A stretch of DNA of 64,000 bases from a bacterium (GCA_905221235.1 CAJNCJ010000007.1:1-64000), one strand, 5' to 3'; counted from the first letter of the stretch, positions 36,905 through 45,346 are shown. Made by a program: numbers and translations. The notes: generated from the letters alone by a model not told the origin.

Positions 36905-37015
36905 TTAGCATTTGTGCTGGCTTGGCTGATTTCTTCCCACCAAGATAGCAACAAGATCAACGTCAACATCTAGAGAAACATTCTCTTGTTTTAGAATAAG
37001 GTCTGTATTTCCCAT
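36905..37015 (-). CDS. candidate lanthipeptide precursor (36 aa)
   Basis: The 36-residue frame starts MGNTDLILKQENVSLDVDVD and ends VGRNQPSQHKC. The C-terminal part has one Arg (R28), one Ser (S32) and one Cys (C36), which could give a single S-to-C lanthionine ring of five residues and one ornithine. The acidic segment before it resembles leader motifs of LanB substrates. GGAAGGA lies 10 nt before the ATG; an ATG 5 nt upstream in another frame would give only nine codons. It lies between the Phr-like gene and a terminator. It is unusually small, so the call needs experimental support. Confidence 0.6.
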   Translation of the reverse strand: MGNTDLILKQENVSLDVDVDLVAILVGRNQPSQHKC

Positions 37016-37112
37016 GGCATGTTTATCCTTCCATAAATAGATTTAAGATTTTTATCCGGTGAGGAGAAATCTTATCAAACCTCATAATGTCGTTATAGAT
37101 TAGTCTGAACAG

Positions 37113-37247
37113 TTAGAGAGCTTTTCCATTCGCAGGACCAGGATCAATCCCTCTAGCCATCTTATGAACTTGAGGTGTTCTCGCAATTCCTAACAGAATC
37201 AAGCCAATAACTAATACAGCAACTATTTTCTTAAACAAACTTCTCAT
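37113..37247 (-). CDS. Phr-like signal peptide precursor (44 aa)
   Basis: The 44-aa frame begins MRSLFKKIVAVLVIGLILLG, a secretion signal, and ends with a short hydrophilic tail containing ARGIDPGPANGKAL. This is the layout of Phr pheromones paired with TprA/PlcR (RRNPP) regulators: export, cleavage to a C-terminal peptide, and re-import to bind the regulator. It follows a TprA-like gene and has a consensus promoter. The mature peptide cannot be set from sequence, but it differs from the PhrA and PhrA2 signals I know. Confidence 0.78.
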   Translation of the reverse strand: MRSLFKKIVAVLVIGLILLGIARTPQVHKMARGIDPGPANGKAL

Positions 37248-37272
37248 ATATCTCTCTTTTTTTCTTGCATTT

Positions 37273-37301
37273 ATTTTATCACTTCAAAATTAGCTCGTCA
37301 A
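37273..37301 (-). promoter_or_regulatory. promoter of the Phr-like gene and lanthipeptide operon
   Basis: On the minus strand TTGACG is followed after 17 nt by TAAAAT, about 25 nt before the Phr-like ATG. A palindromic AACGTT and an AT-rich tract lie just upstream and could hold the regulator site. Confidence 0.85.
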
Positions 37302-37399
37302 GTATTTTTATAACGTTTTTTTATTTTTTTTATTTTAATGCTTTTTTGTATTAAAAGTTAGATCTAAAAAAAACGATGCTCACTTGAACACCGTATTCA

Positions 37400-38266
37400 T
37401 TATTCTGTTATATCTGCAATGTAATGCTCAACTTTCAGAGTCATTGACATGTTCTCCTCAAGTTTGTATAGAAAATGTGCCGTCTCAAAATATTCTTTCA
37501 CCGAACTTTTAGAAGAAAAATTTTCACTTACGTTTCCCATCAATAAGTACAAATCAGCCAAAAGATAATTCGTTCTGTAAGCCTTACATTGTTTTATAGT
37601 AGCTGTAATTTTAGTAATAGCTTCTTCAATATTTTTCTGTAACCATAGATAACGACAAACGTTGTAGTTAAACTTAATAGATAGCTCTAACTCTTCTATT
37701 GTACTCAAATTGAGTTGATTTACTCGATACTCTAGTTTTTCACGAATTTTATTGAAACGACCTAAATTTCCAATATCATAGTAAAAATTGAATAGAGTGT
37801 TTGAAACTTGGAGATAGTTCAAATCAGACGCACTTAACTGTGATAATACCTCCTCTAATCGTACAATCGCATCTTCTTTCTGTCCGTAAAAATAAAAATC
37901 TATCAGAGATTTTATCCATTCCATGTAGATTTTATCTGCTAAAGATAAGCGGTGAGCTTTTACATTCTCCAATTCATATATATATTTCAAAGACTCATAA
38001 TTGCGATTTGTAATAAATGTCTGTGCTAATTTCTTAAATTCTGATAACTCCTCAACTTTCTCTACAACCTGCTCATCAAAAAAATAATCCATACTGACTT
38101 TTAACTTCTTAGCAAGGGCATGCAGGAAATCTGCTCCAGGAGTAAACTCTCCGCTCTCTAATCGACTGATTTGCCCCTGTTTACAGATACCTTCAGCTAG
38201 TTCTCGCTGAGACATTTTTAATTCTTTTCGTCTATTTTTTAATCTTGTTGCTAATAGTGTGCCCAC
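37400..38266 (-). CDS. TprA/PlcR-like RRNPP transcriptional regulator
   Basis: This 288-aa protein has an N-terminal XRE helix-turn-helix (LKNRRKELKMSQRELAEGIC, then QISRLESGEFTPGADF) and a C-terminal region of TPR-like helical repeats (YIYELENVKAHRLSLADKIY onward) that in this family binds imported Phr peptides. In pneumococcus TprA with PhrA controls lanthionine-peptide genes. Here it precedes a Phr-like gene and the lan operon in the same orientation, so it is the probable cognate regulator, most likely a repressor relieved by the peptide. Confidence 0.85.
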   Translation of the reverse strand: MGTLLATRLKNRRKELKMSQRELAEGICKQGQISRLESGEFTPGADFLHALAKKLKVSMDYFFDEQVVEKVEELSEFKKLAQTFITNRNYESLKYIYELENVKAHRLSLADKIYMEWIKSLIDFYFYGQKEDAIVRLEEVLSQLSASDLNYLQVSNTLFNFYYDIGNLGRFNKIREKLEYRVNQLNLSTIEELELSIKFNYNVCRYLWLQKNIEEAITKITATIKQCKAYRTNYLLADLYLLMGNVSENFSSKSSVKEYFETAHFLYKLEENMSMTLKVEHYIADITE

Positions 38267-38495
38267 GTTTGCATCTTCCTCTTCTATTTGATTTCATTTT
38301 TAATTGTAACATGATTAAATCTAAAATTCAAATCAATGATTTTAAAGATACAAATTGTATATAAAATCTATTTTTGTAATTCATCATCAACTTATTTACT
38401 TTTGATTTCTTCATTCAAACTCTTTATAAACTTATCCAGCTTCAACGCCACTTTTCATACCTATCACCTTCTAATTACAACTATTCCCCTAGTTC

Positions 38496-38639
38496 TTTCA
38501 GCCCCTTTCTGTATCTTTTTTCCTAGAAATTGATTAGTGCTATTATACCATATTTCAGATAGGACAGAAAAGCTCCACCACATAGGAGCCAAATCCCTCC
38601 ACATAAACAAAGTCCCTTGCCAGGTGTCGTAAAATAGTG
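38496..38639. repeat. right copy of the direct repeat flanking the lanthipeptide island
   Basis: This matches 29802-29946 in the same orientation (TTTCAGCCCC to AAAATAGTG). It carries a copy of the mutL promoter (TATAAT at 38542-38547 on the minus strand) that now points toward the TprA-like regulator gene. The rest of the gap 38267-38700 holds no gene that I can support. Confidence 0.92.
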
Positions 38640-38700
38640 TTTAATAAAGGTGTACAAGAAGTGATCACAATTTTGTATGAAAAACAAGGAGAGAAATTTA

Positions 38701-39140
38701 TGAAAGTAGAACTACAGATTAGTGAAACTTACGAAGAGGAAAAACTGATTGTCCAAGCACCTCAAGAAACCGAAAAAATCCAAAAAGTCATCGAGTTCGC
38801 AGAAAATCTGGACCTCAAAGAAAAAATCAAAGGGAAAATCGAAGATCAGGTCTATCTAGTTGAGATTGGCAAGATTCAGCGCTTCTATATCGAGAATCGG
38901 AAGGTTCTAGCAGAAACCGCGAGTCAGACCTACACCATTGATTTGCGACTCTATCAAGTTCTTGAACTCTTGCCAAGCAATTTTATCCAAATTTCGCAAT
39001 CAGAAATCATCAATATCAATTCAATCTCTCATCTCAAGCTCACGCCCAACGGTCTGGTAGAAATCTTTCTAAAAAACGAAAGCTTCACCTACTCATCTCG
39101 CCGTTACCTAAAAACCATCAAGGAGAAATTAGAACTATGA
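38701..39140 (+). CDS. LytTR-family DNA-binding regulator
   Basis: This 146-aa protein has a LytTR DNA-binding domain in its C-terminal two thirds (VYLVEIGKIQRFYIENRKVL, then SNFIQISQSEIININSISHL) and no receiver domain. The ATG with AAGGAG about 7 nt upstream is preferred over a GTG frame from 38637. It overlaps the next gene by 4 bp (ATGA). LytTR regulators paired with a small membrane protein form regulatory systems in streptococci (HdrRM and BrsRM in S. mutans) that affect bacteriocin and competence genes. Similar control here is inference. Confidence 0.87.
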
Positions 39141-39595
39141 AAAAACAAGTATTTCACGACGCAGCTGCTGGTGTCCTCATCGGCCTCATCCTCTCTATCA
39201 TCTTTTCACTCATTTATGCACCAAGTACCTACGCACCCCTAAATCCCTACTCTCTCATTGGCCAAGTGATGGCTCAGCATCAGGTTCACGGTGCCCTGGT
39301 CTTGCTCTACTGCACACTTATCTGGTCAGCTATCGGTATGCTCTTCAACTTTGGCAACCGCTTATTCAGCCGTGACTGGAGCATGCTTCGTGCCACTCTG
39401 ACTCATTTCTTCCTTATGCTGGCTGGCTTTGTTCCACTAGCAACTCTGGCTGGTTGGTTCCCCTTCCACTGGTTCTTCTATCTCCAGCTCATTATCGAGT
39501 TTGCGATTGTCTACCTCATCATTTGGGCTATTCTCTATAAAAGAGAGGCTAAAAAAGTAGATCACATCAATCAACTCTTAGAGCATAAAAAGTAA
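39137..39595 (+). CDS. DUF3021 membrane protein, LytTR partner
   Basis: This 152-aa protein has four membrane segments (AGVLIGLILSIIFSLIYAPS, then LVLLYCTLIWSAIGMLF, THFFLMLAGFVPLATL, FYLQLIIEFAIVYLIIW). It matches the DUF3021 pattern and is coupled to the LytTR gene by a 4-bp overlap. In homologous systems the membrane protein restrains its LytTR partner; that role is inferred. A terminator follows. Confidence 0.85.
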   Translation: MKKQVFHDAAAGVLIGLILSIIFSLIYAPSTYAPLNPYSLIGQVMAQHQVHGALVLLYCTLIWSAIGMLFNFGNRLFSRDWSMLRATLTHFFLMLAGFVPLATLAGWFPFHWFFYLQLIIEFAIVYLIIWAILYKREAKKVDHINQLLEHKK

Positions 39596-39609
39596 GAGCC
39601 TCATAATAA

Positions 39610-39645
39610 GCAAAGCCGAGAAAGAAACTTCTCGGTTTTGCTTTA
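39610..39645 (+). terminator. terminator after the LytTR/DUF3021 pair
   Basis: GCAAAGCCGAG pairs with CTCGGTTTTGC around a 10-nt loop, followed by TTTATCC. Confidence 0.82.
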
Positions 39646-39731
39646 TCCTGCTGCACCTTACTACCATAACAGTTATTTTCAGATTTTCTTTGTAAATTTT
39701 CTGTAATTTTCTATCTTTTTTCAAAATATTC

Positions 39732-39760
39732 TTGCATTTTCCCAAAGTTTTTTGTAGAAT
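39732..39760 (+). promoter_or_regulatory. promoter of the Nramp-fold transporter gene
   Basis: TTGCAT, 17-nt spacer, TAGAAT, about 50 nt before the start codon. Confidence 0.7.
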
Positions 39761-39810
39761 ATAGATTACATATCCAGATTATTCTGAAAATTCAAAAAGG
39801 AGTATCTATC

Positions 39811-41073
39811 ATGTCGCAAGCTATTTCGTTAAATCAATCAACCTGGACAAGTAAACTAAAAGCAATGGGACCGGGAATCCTAATGGCTTCTGCCGCTGTT
39901 GGAGGTTCCCACATTGTATCTTCCACTCAAGCTGGTGGTTCTTACGGTTGGTCTCTACTTCTCTTGGTCATCTTAGCCAATGTCTTTAAATATCCATTTT
40001 TCCGTTTTGGTGCTGAATACACAGCTGATACTGGAAAGACTTTGGTTGAAGGTTATGCCGAAAAAGGAAAACTCTATCTCTGGATTTTCTTTATCCTCAA
40101 TGTCTTTTCTGCTATGGTCAACACAGCTGGTGTCGCCATTCTGTGCTCAGCTATCATCGCCAGCGCCTTCCCAATGATCGGTCTTAGCATTACTCAGTGG
40201 TCCCTCATTCTCGTTGCCATCATTTGGGCTATGCTGCTCTTTGGAGGCTACAAACTCTTAGACGGCATGGCAAAATGGATCATGTCAGCTTTGACCATTG
40301 CAACTGTTCTTGCAGTTATCATCGCGGCGGTCAAGCATCCCGAATACAGCTCTGATTTTGTCGAGAAAACACCTTGGCAAATGGCAGCTCTACCCTTCAT
40401 CGTTTCCCTCTTAGGGTGGATGCCGGCTCCTATTGAAATTTCAGCTATCAATTCACTTTGGTCTGCTGAAAAGAAAAAGACCGTCAACTTTAACACAGAG
40501 GACGCTCTATTTGACTTTAACGTTGGTTACATTGGAACAGCTATCCTAGCTGTATTCTTTGTAGCACTGGGAGCACTGATTCAGTATCCTACAGGACAAG
40601 CAGTTGAAGCTGCTTCAGCCAAATACATCTCTCAATTCGTGGGCATGTATGCCTCTGTTCTTGGCGAATGGTCCCGTTACTTGATTACTTTTATTGCTTT
40701 CCTGTGTATCTTTGGAACAGTTATCACTGTTATCGATGGCTATTCTCGCGTCAATCAGGAATCTCTACGACTGCTAATCCGTCAAAAAGAAGACAATCGT
40801 AAATCTTTGAACATCTGGATGACCATCACTGCTATCATCGGTATCGTCATTATCAAGTTCTTCGCTGGTCAGGTTTCAACCATGCTCCGCTTTGCTATGA
40901 TTGGTTCTTTCCTGACAACACCATTCTTCGCTCTTTTGAACTACGCCTTGGTAACGCGTGAAAACAAAAATCTTCCTTCTTGGCTCAAACACCTTGCCAT
41001 TGCAGGATTGATTTTCCTCTTTGGCTTCGCCATCTTCTTTATCTACGCACTCGCAATCGGAAAAGCAGGATAA
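39811..41073 (+). CDS. Nramp-superfamily transporter without canonical metal motifs
   Basis: This 420-aa protein has about 11 membrane segments with the Nramp (SLC11/APC) fold: GPGILMASAAVGGSHIVSST, near residues 20-39, aligns with the TM1 region, and GWMPAPIEISAINSLW with TM6. In metal-transporting Nramps these hold DPGN and MPH; here the Asp/Asn and the Met-His metal ligands are replaced by GGSH and MPAPIE. A Mn2+ or Fe2+ substrate is therefore doubtful, and an organic or other ion substrate is possible. AAGGAG precedes the ATG. Monocistronic with its own promoter. Confidence 0.82.
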   Translation: MSQAISLNQSTWTSKLKAMGPGILMASAAVGGSHIVSSTQAGGSYGWSLLLLVILANVFKYPFFRFGAEYTADTGKTLVEGYAEKGKLYLWIFFILNVFSAMVNTAGVAILCSAIIASAFPMIGLSITQWSLILVAIIWAMLLFGGYKLLDGMAKWIMSALTIATVLAVIIAAVKHPEYSSDFVEKTPWQMAALPFIVSLLGWMPAPIEISAINSLWSAEKKKTVNFNTEDALFDFNVGYIGTAILAVFFVALGALIQYPTGQAVEAASAKYISQFVGMYASVLGEWSRYLITFIAFLCIFGTVITVIDGYSRVNQESLRLLIRQKEDNRKSLNIWMTITAIIGIVIIKFFAGQVSTMLRFAMIGSFLTTPFFALLNYALVTRENKNLPSWLKHLAIAGLIFLFGFAIFFIYALAIGKAG

Positions 41074-41138
41074 CTAACAAGCTCTAGATGAAGATAAGGT
41101 TTCATTTCAAGAGAAAATTCAGCAAATATTTCTATGAT

Positions 41139-41186
41139 AAAAAGCATAAGAACAAGGTTTTGAATACCTGAACTTATGCTTTTTTA
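41139..41186. terminator. hairpin terminator, copy of the element at 27762
   Basis: AAAGCATAAG pairs with CTTATGCTTT and is followed by T residues. The surrounding sequence (ATTTCTATGATAAAA, AACAAGGTTTT, ACCTGAA) is clearly related to that at 27754-27814. It lies between convergent genes. Confidence 0.75.
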
Positions 41187-41204
41187 CCTTCTCAAAGACT
41201 GTTT

Positions 41205-41253
41205 ATACTCAAAAAGCAGTTGAACAACTTCAACCACCTCTTATATTGAGTAT
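41205..41253. repeat. short inverted-repeat element next to nrdI
   Basis: ATACTCAA at one end and TTGAGTAT at the other bound 49 bp. The ends resemble the termini of BOX/RUP-type repeats, but the interior does not, so it may be a deletion remnant. It abuts the nrdI stop codon and may help end nrdI transcription. Confidence 0.4.
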
Positions 41254-41723
41254 TAATTCTCCCTTTCCAACTCATACAAATCTGCGATAATCGCTGCGAC
41301 ACGTTTGATATCTTCCAGCATGCCTCGCATTTCAAAGTCAGCCAAGACAGGGAAACCAAAGCGTTGGCTGTATTGCTTAGCTGTCAGGCAGTATTGGTTA
41401 TTAAAGTTGCGATTTCCTGAACCAACTACACCAAAACACTTACTAGCATTGTCGCCATAGGCGATAAAATCCCCAACGGGTGTCGTCAAAATCTCGACAT
41501 CTCCGTTATCCACGCCATTCCCACCTTCGAGGTAGGTCGGCAAAAAAGTGACATAGGGATGGTCCATTTCATAGAAATCTTGGCCTTCCTTGACCAAATC
41601 CTTGATATGAATCTTTTGAACTTCAATCCCCTCGTACTGGGACAAGAGATAATCTTTCAAGCGTGTCACAAAACTCTCAGTATTCCCACTCAGACTGATA
41701 TAAACTAAAGAAATTGTCTTCAT
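41253..41723 (-). CDS. nrdI: flavodoxin-like ribonucleotide reductase protein NrdI
   Basis: NrdI is a flavodoxin that supplies the oxidant for assembling the dimanganese-tyrosyl cofactor of class Ib NrdF. The 156-aa protein starts MKTISLVYISLSGNTESFVT, with the phosphate-binding SLSGNTES loop, and contains LPTYLEGGNGVDNG and GVVGSGNRNFNNQYC. GGAGG lies 5 nt before this ATG. nrdHEF is not adjacent. Confidence 0.92.
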   Translation of the reverse strand: MKTISLVYISLSGNTESFVTRLKDYLLSQYEGIEVQKIHIKDLVKEGQDFYEMDHPYVTFLPTYLEGGNGVDNGDVEILTTPVGDFIAYGDNASKCFGVVGSGNRNFNNQYCLTAKQYSQRFGFPVLADFEMRGMLEDIKRVAAIIADLYELEREN

Positions 41724-41800
41724 ATTTACCTCCATGATTTTATCTATAATCGAAAAATAACTACCAAGATTGTAACTTGATAGTTATTTTTTGTCAATAC

Positions 41801-42340
41801 TTAGGCAAGTTCTTCTGTTTCCTCTTCTTCTGCCAAGGCTTTTTGCTGACGCCACATCTTGTAGAAGACAAGGGCTAGGAAGAGAACATTGATGACGATA
41901 GAGAAAATGCTAACGGCTTGTGAAATAACACTTATCCCTAAACGCATGGTCTCATCGTGAACTAACTGCACAGCGTCCTGTAAACCAACATAGCCATAAA
42001 TCGAACCAATAATGGCTAGCAAAACATAGCCGACATAAGTATAGTTTGCATACTGCAAATTCTTACGAACAAGGAACACAATCGCTACTACAACTAAAAT
42101 AGCAGATAGCACAATCAAGGCCATATTAAAAATAGAATGAGTTGATTCTGCTACTCTATAGGTATAATTAAGCTGGTCTTCTAATTGCTGAGCACTGACC
42201 CCTGCAACCTGTTTCTGAGCGGCAGCAGCACGAAGGGCTTCTTTGCTAGGCAAGGGACTCAACATTCCAAACAGAGACGTAGCTGAAATAAGAGCAGACA
42301 AGATTAGCAAGACCCATAGATAAATCGGTTTCTTTTTCAT
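41801..42340 (-). CDS. membrane protein of unknown function (179 aa)
   Basis: Four hydrophobic segments are visible: one near the N-terminus (IYLWVLLILSALISATSLFG), then about 70 residues of extracytoplasmic sequence and three C-terminal helices (MALIVLSAILVVVAIVFLV and following). A Glu-rich tail ends the protein. AGGAGG lies 7 nt before the ATG. No family motif is recognised. It is downstream of the YesN-like regulator and may be co-expressed. Confidence 0.75.
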   Translation of the reverse strand: MKKKPIYLWVLLILSALISATSLFGMLSPLPSKEALRAAAAQKQVAGVSAQQLEDQLNYTYRVAESTHSIFNMALIVLSAILVVVAIVFLVRKNLQYANYTYVGYVLLAIIGSIYGYVGLQDAVQLVHDETMRLGISVISQAVSIFSIVINVLFLALVFYKMWRQQKALAEEEETEELA

Positions 42341-42400
42341 GATAGAACCTCCTGATGTTATTATTGATATTATAGCACTTTTTGTAAAGGGATACAAATT

Positions 42401-43687
42401 TTATAGTATCGTTTCTACCTGTTTTCGGTAGGCTTTTGGTGATTTTCCGCACAATTTTCGGAAAACTTTATAGAAATATCCAACGTTACTGTAACCAACC
42501 GCATAACAAATATCTTCGATACTGTCACTGGTTGAAAGTAAGAGCTGCTGGGCGGCCTTAATGCGTTGTTTATTTAGTAATTCTGCGAAGGTCGAATTGG
42601 TTTCTCGCTTAATCAACTGTCCCAGATAAACAGGATTGATAAAGAGATCCTTACTGATATCCTTGAGAGAGAGTTCTTTCTGATAATCACGCCCAATCAC
42701 TTCCAGCACACTGACCACATTTTCATTCATACGATATTGCCCAAAGAAGCGAGTCAGAGTTTCCTTGATATAAAGAACCAATTCATCGAAGGTTTGAATA
42801 GCATGAATGGTTTTGACAATATCCGTCATATCATCAGCTTTGAGGTGTTCAAACAAGTGGAAGACATCCATGACAAACTGGATAAAAAGCTGTTTGGTAA
42901 TCGGAACACGGGGTGTATTTTCAAGAACCACTTTCTCCAAGAGGTTCAACTCTTCCACGATTTGATTGAGATTTCCCTGAATGATAACCCTATAAATCGG
43001 TTCGTAATAGGCGAAGAGGCTCTCCGACTGCTGCAGATTTACAGAGCCGTAAAAGAGGGCTTTCTCAGCATTCAGCTTCCAACGTTCAAAATGTTCTTGA
43101 TAAGGGGCTTCAAAGGGAGTAACGACTAAACCATCTAGGGGTTGGTCAGAAATGAAAATCTGCCAGTCTTGCCCCAAGACATAGTAGGGAATGGTGAAGG
43201 AGCCTTGTTTCTCCTTGGATAGACCTATCCACCAATTCTCCTTACCTCCTAAATAACTAACAAATCCAGCCTCGTCTAAATCTTGACTGAGGGTTTGACT
43301 TTTCTTTCCTCTCTCGCCGAGCTGACCCGCAATCTTCTCTAGCAGATTACCCAACTCTACCTTATCTACTGGCTTGACCAGATAGTCCACAACACTAAGG
43401 TTCATGGCTCTTTTTACGTAATCAAACTCCTGATAACCCGAGAGCAAGATATAGGCAGCATCTGGTAAGATTTCTTTCATTTCCCGAATCATATCAAGCC
43501 CTGTTTTGTCGGGCATATTGACATCGGAAATGATGACATCGACAGGATTTTCCTGAACATATTCTAGGGCTTCATCGGCATGACTGGCTGTTGCGACGAC
43601 CTCCATATCCCACTTATCAAAGGGAATCAAACGTTTCAGACCTTCTGTCACCATGTACTCATCATCCACTAATAATACTTTATACAT
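42401..43687 (-). CDS. YesN-like response regulator with AraC output domain
   Basis: This 428-aa protein has an N-terminal receiver domain (KVLLVDDEYMVTEGL, phosphoacceptor in VDVIISDVNMPDKTGL near D55, switch Lys in VDYLVKPVDK), a middle variable region, and a C-terminal AraC-type pair of helix-turn-helix motifs (LSLKDISKDLFINPVYLGQL, then SIEDICYAVGYSNVGYFYKV). It pairs with the YesM-like histidine kinase 11 nt upstream. Such systems usually control carbohydrate uptake; the target here is unknown. Confidence 0.92.
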   Translation of the reverse strand: MYKVLLVDDEYMVTEGLKRLIPFDKWDMEVVATASHADEALEYVQENPVDVIISDVNMPDKTGLDMIREMKEILPDAAYILLSGYQEFDYVKRAMNLSVVDYLVKPVDKVELGNLLEKIAGQLGERGKKSQTLSQDLDEAGFVSYLGGKENWWIGLSKEKQGSFTIPYYVLGQDWQIFISDQPLDGLVVTPFEAPYQEHFERWKLNAEKALFYGSVNLQQSESLFAYYEPIYRVIIQGNLNQIVEELNLLEKVVLENTPRVPITKQLFIQFVMDVFHLFEHLKADDMTDIVKTIHAIQTFDELVLYIKETLTRFFGQYRMNENVVSVLEVIGRDYQKELSLKDISKDLFINPVYLGQLIKRETNSTFAELLNKQRIKAAQQLLLSTSDSIEDICYAVGYSNVGYFYKVFRKLCGKSPKAYRKQVETIL

Positions 43688-43698
43688 TTTCTCCCTTT

Positions 43699-45345
43699 CT
43701 ACTCATCTTGAATTGTAATACGATACTGAACACCTGCTTGCTCTGCAGACTCTACACTAATGGCATAGCGGTCCCCAAAATAGAGCACAAAACGCTCGTG
43801 TACATTGACAATCCCGATGGACTGCCTTTTTTCACTGTAGCTAACTTGGTGTTCAAAGTTTCTCTGACTTAATTTTTCTCGGAGATTTGCCAGCTTTTCA
43901 GTCGGCATTCCACGGCCGTTATCAACCACTAAAATTTCCACAAAGCCATCCTGTTTAAGAGCCTTGATGCTAATCACATTATCTGTCCGTCTGTGGTCAA
44001 CACCATGCGCAAAATAATTTTCTACCAGCGGTTGCAAGGTAAACTTGGGAATCTTCATATTCTCTAACTCTGGATCTATCTTGAAACCATAGGCAATGGA
44101 CTTGGGATAGCGAACCATGCAGAGGTAGCTATATTTACGGCAAAATTCTAATTCCTGTTTGAGAAGAGTTTCTCTTTCGTCAGAAATATTGTTACGCAAG
44201 AGACTACTGAATTCATAAATGATATCTGCTAACTCATCTTGACTCTGCATAACTGCATACATGCGCAAGAACTCCAGCGTATTATACATAAAATGAGGAT
44301 TGATTTGCGCCTGCAGTGCTCGCATATTGGCATCTTTTTGACTAAGCTCTAACTGGTAAATATCATGGATGTTCTTTTCCAATCGATCCAACATATCATT
44401 GGTCGTCTCCGCGATTAAGAGCAATTCCTGATCCTTTTCAAGCGTAGCAATGCGAAGACCTTCTTCCCCTTGGGCAATAGCCTGAATGGAATCCACCAAA
44501 TCCACTACCTGCTTTTGGTAATTAGCAAAGGTCTGCCTCAACGTCAGATAGAGAATGACAATAAAGAGAAGGCTTAAGCCCACAATCAAAGCCGAGCTGG
44601 TCACCGTTCCTTGTAAAACAAAATTTTTGGGAACTGCCACCTGAACCTGATAGCCATGAGAGGTCACACCAACAAACCAGTTTTCATGCTCCCTATTGAC
44701 TCTCTCACCAATATGAAAAATCTCCGTATCAAAAGGCGATGTCACAGTAACAGCCATCGGGATATGACCTCGGGTATTGTCTACAGCATGGTATAAGATT
44801 TCTGGATCCAAGGAAATATAAACAACCCCTATAGATTGATCCGTCGCTGGATCTAAAATAGGAACTCCAAAACTATTGGCCTTCGGTTTAAAGCCTTTCG
44901 CAAGTACCGAATGACCCCCTCTCTCATTTCTGCTCGAAACATAAACTTCTTTAAAGTCCTGCAAGACGATTGCAACACCCGTTATATAGTCATTCTGAAC
45001 ATACAGGTCATCGATATTTTCATACAGAGAAATAGAAGTTGACGAAGCTGCTTGATGCTCCAACAGCCAATAAAAATACTCAGAAGTTGACAGGCTAAAG
45101 TACTTATAAACCCCTTGTATACGGTCTTGATTGGCTACTAAATCTTGCGCTAGTTGAGCTGACTCGCGATAATAATATTCCACCTCTTCGACTGTTCGAG
45201 TGGTTACACGCTGGGCTACTCTTTGAGCTTCCTTTTCCCGTGAATCCCAGTCAGCGTAAGAGAGTAAGATTGCAAAACTGGCAATAATAATTATCATAAC
45301 TGAACTGTAGGTTCGCAGAAGCGTATGTAGCCAAAACTGCTTCAT
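43699..45345 (-). CDS. YesM-like sensor histidine kinase
   Basis: This membrane kinase has two membrane segments flanking an extracellular sensor domain (about 240 residues), a HAMP segment, the His_kinase motif with phospho-His in QAQINPHFMYNTLEFLRMY, and the HATPase domain (LVVDNGRGMP, SIGIVNVHERFVLYFGD). The start MKQFWLH immediately after the upstream stop is used; in-frame ATGs up to 45426 overlap the DUF624 gene and cannot be ruled out. It forms a YesL-YesM-YesN-like operon. Confidence 0.9.
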   Translation of the reverse strand: MKQFWLHTLLRTYSSVMIIIIASFAILLSYADWDSREKEAQRVAQRVTTRTVEEVEYYYRESAQLAQDLVANQDRIQGVYKYFSLSTSEYFYWLLEHQAASSTSISLYENIDDLYVQNDYITGVAIVLQDFKEVYVSSRNERGGHSVLAKGFKPKANSFGVPILDPATDQSIGVVYISLDPEILYHAVDNTRGHIPMAVTVTSPFDTEIFHIGERVNREHENWFVGVTSHGYQVQVAVPKNFVLQGTVTSSALIVGLSLLFIVILYLTLRQTFANYQKQVVDLVDSIQAIAQGEEGLRIATLEKDQELLLIAETTNDMLDRLEKNIHDIYQLELSQKDANMRALQAQINPHFMYNTLEFLRMYAVMQSQDELADIIYEFSSLLRNNISDERETLLKQELEFCRKYSYLCMVRYPKSIAYGFKIDPELENMKIPKFTLQPLVENYFAHGVDHRRTDNVISIKALKQDGFVEILVVDNGRGMPTEKLANLREKLSQRNFEHQVSYSEKRQSIGIVNVHERFVLYFGDRYAISVESAEQAGVQYRITIQDE

Positions 45346-45346
45346 T

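Noticed and set aside
36850-36969. 39-codon overlapping frame (MLTLILLLSWWEEISQAS at its start) as alternative lanthipeptide precursor
   Set aside because: It contains no Cys and no Arg, lacks a ribosome-binding site, and runs through the terminator hairpin.
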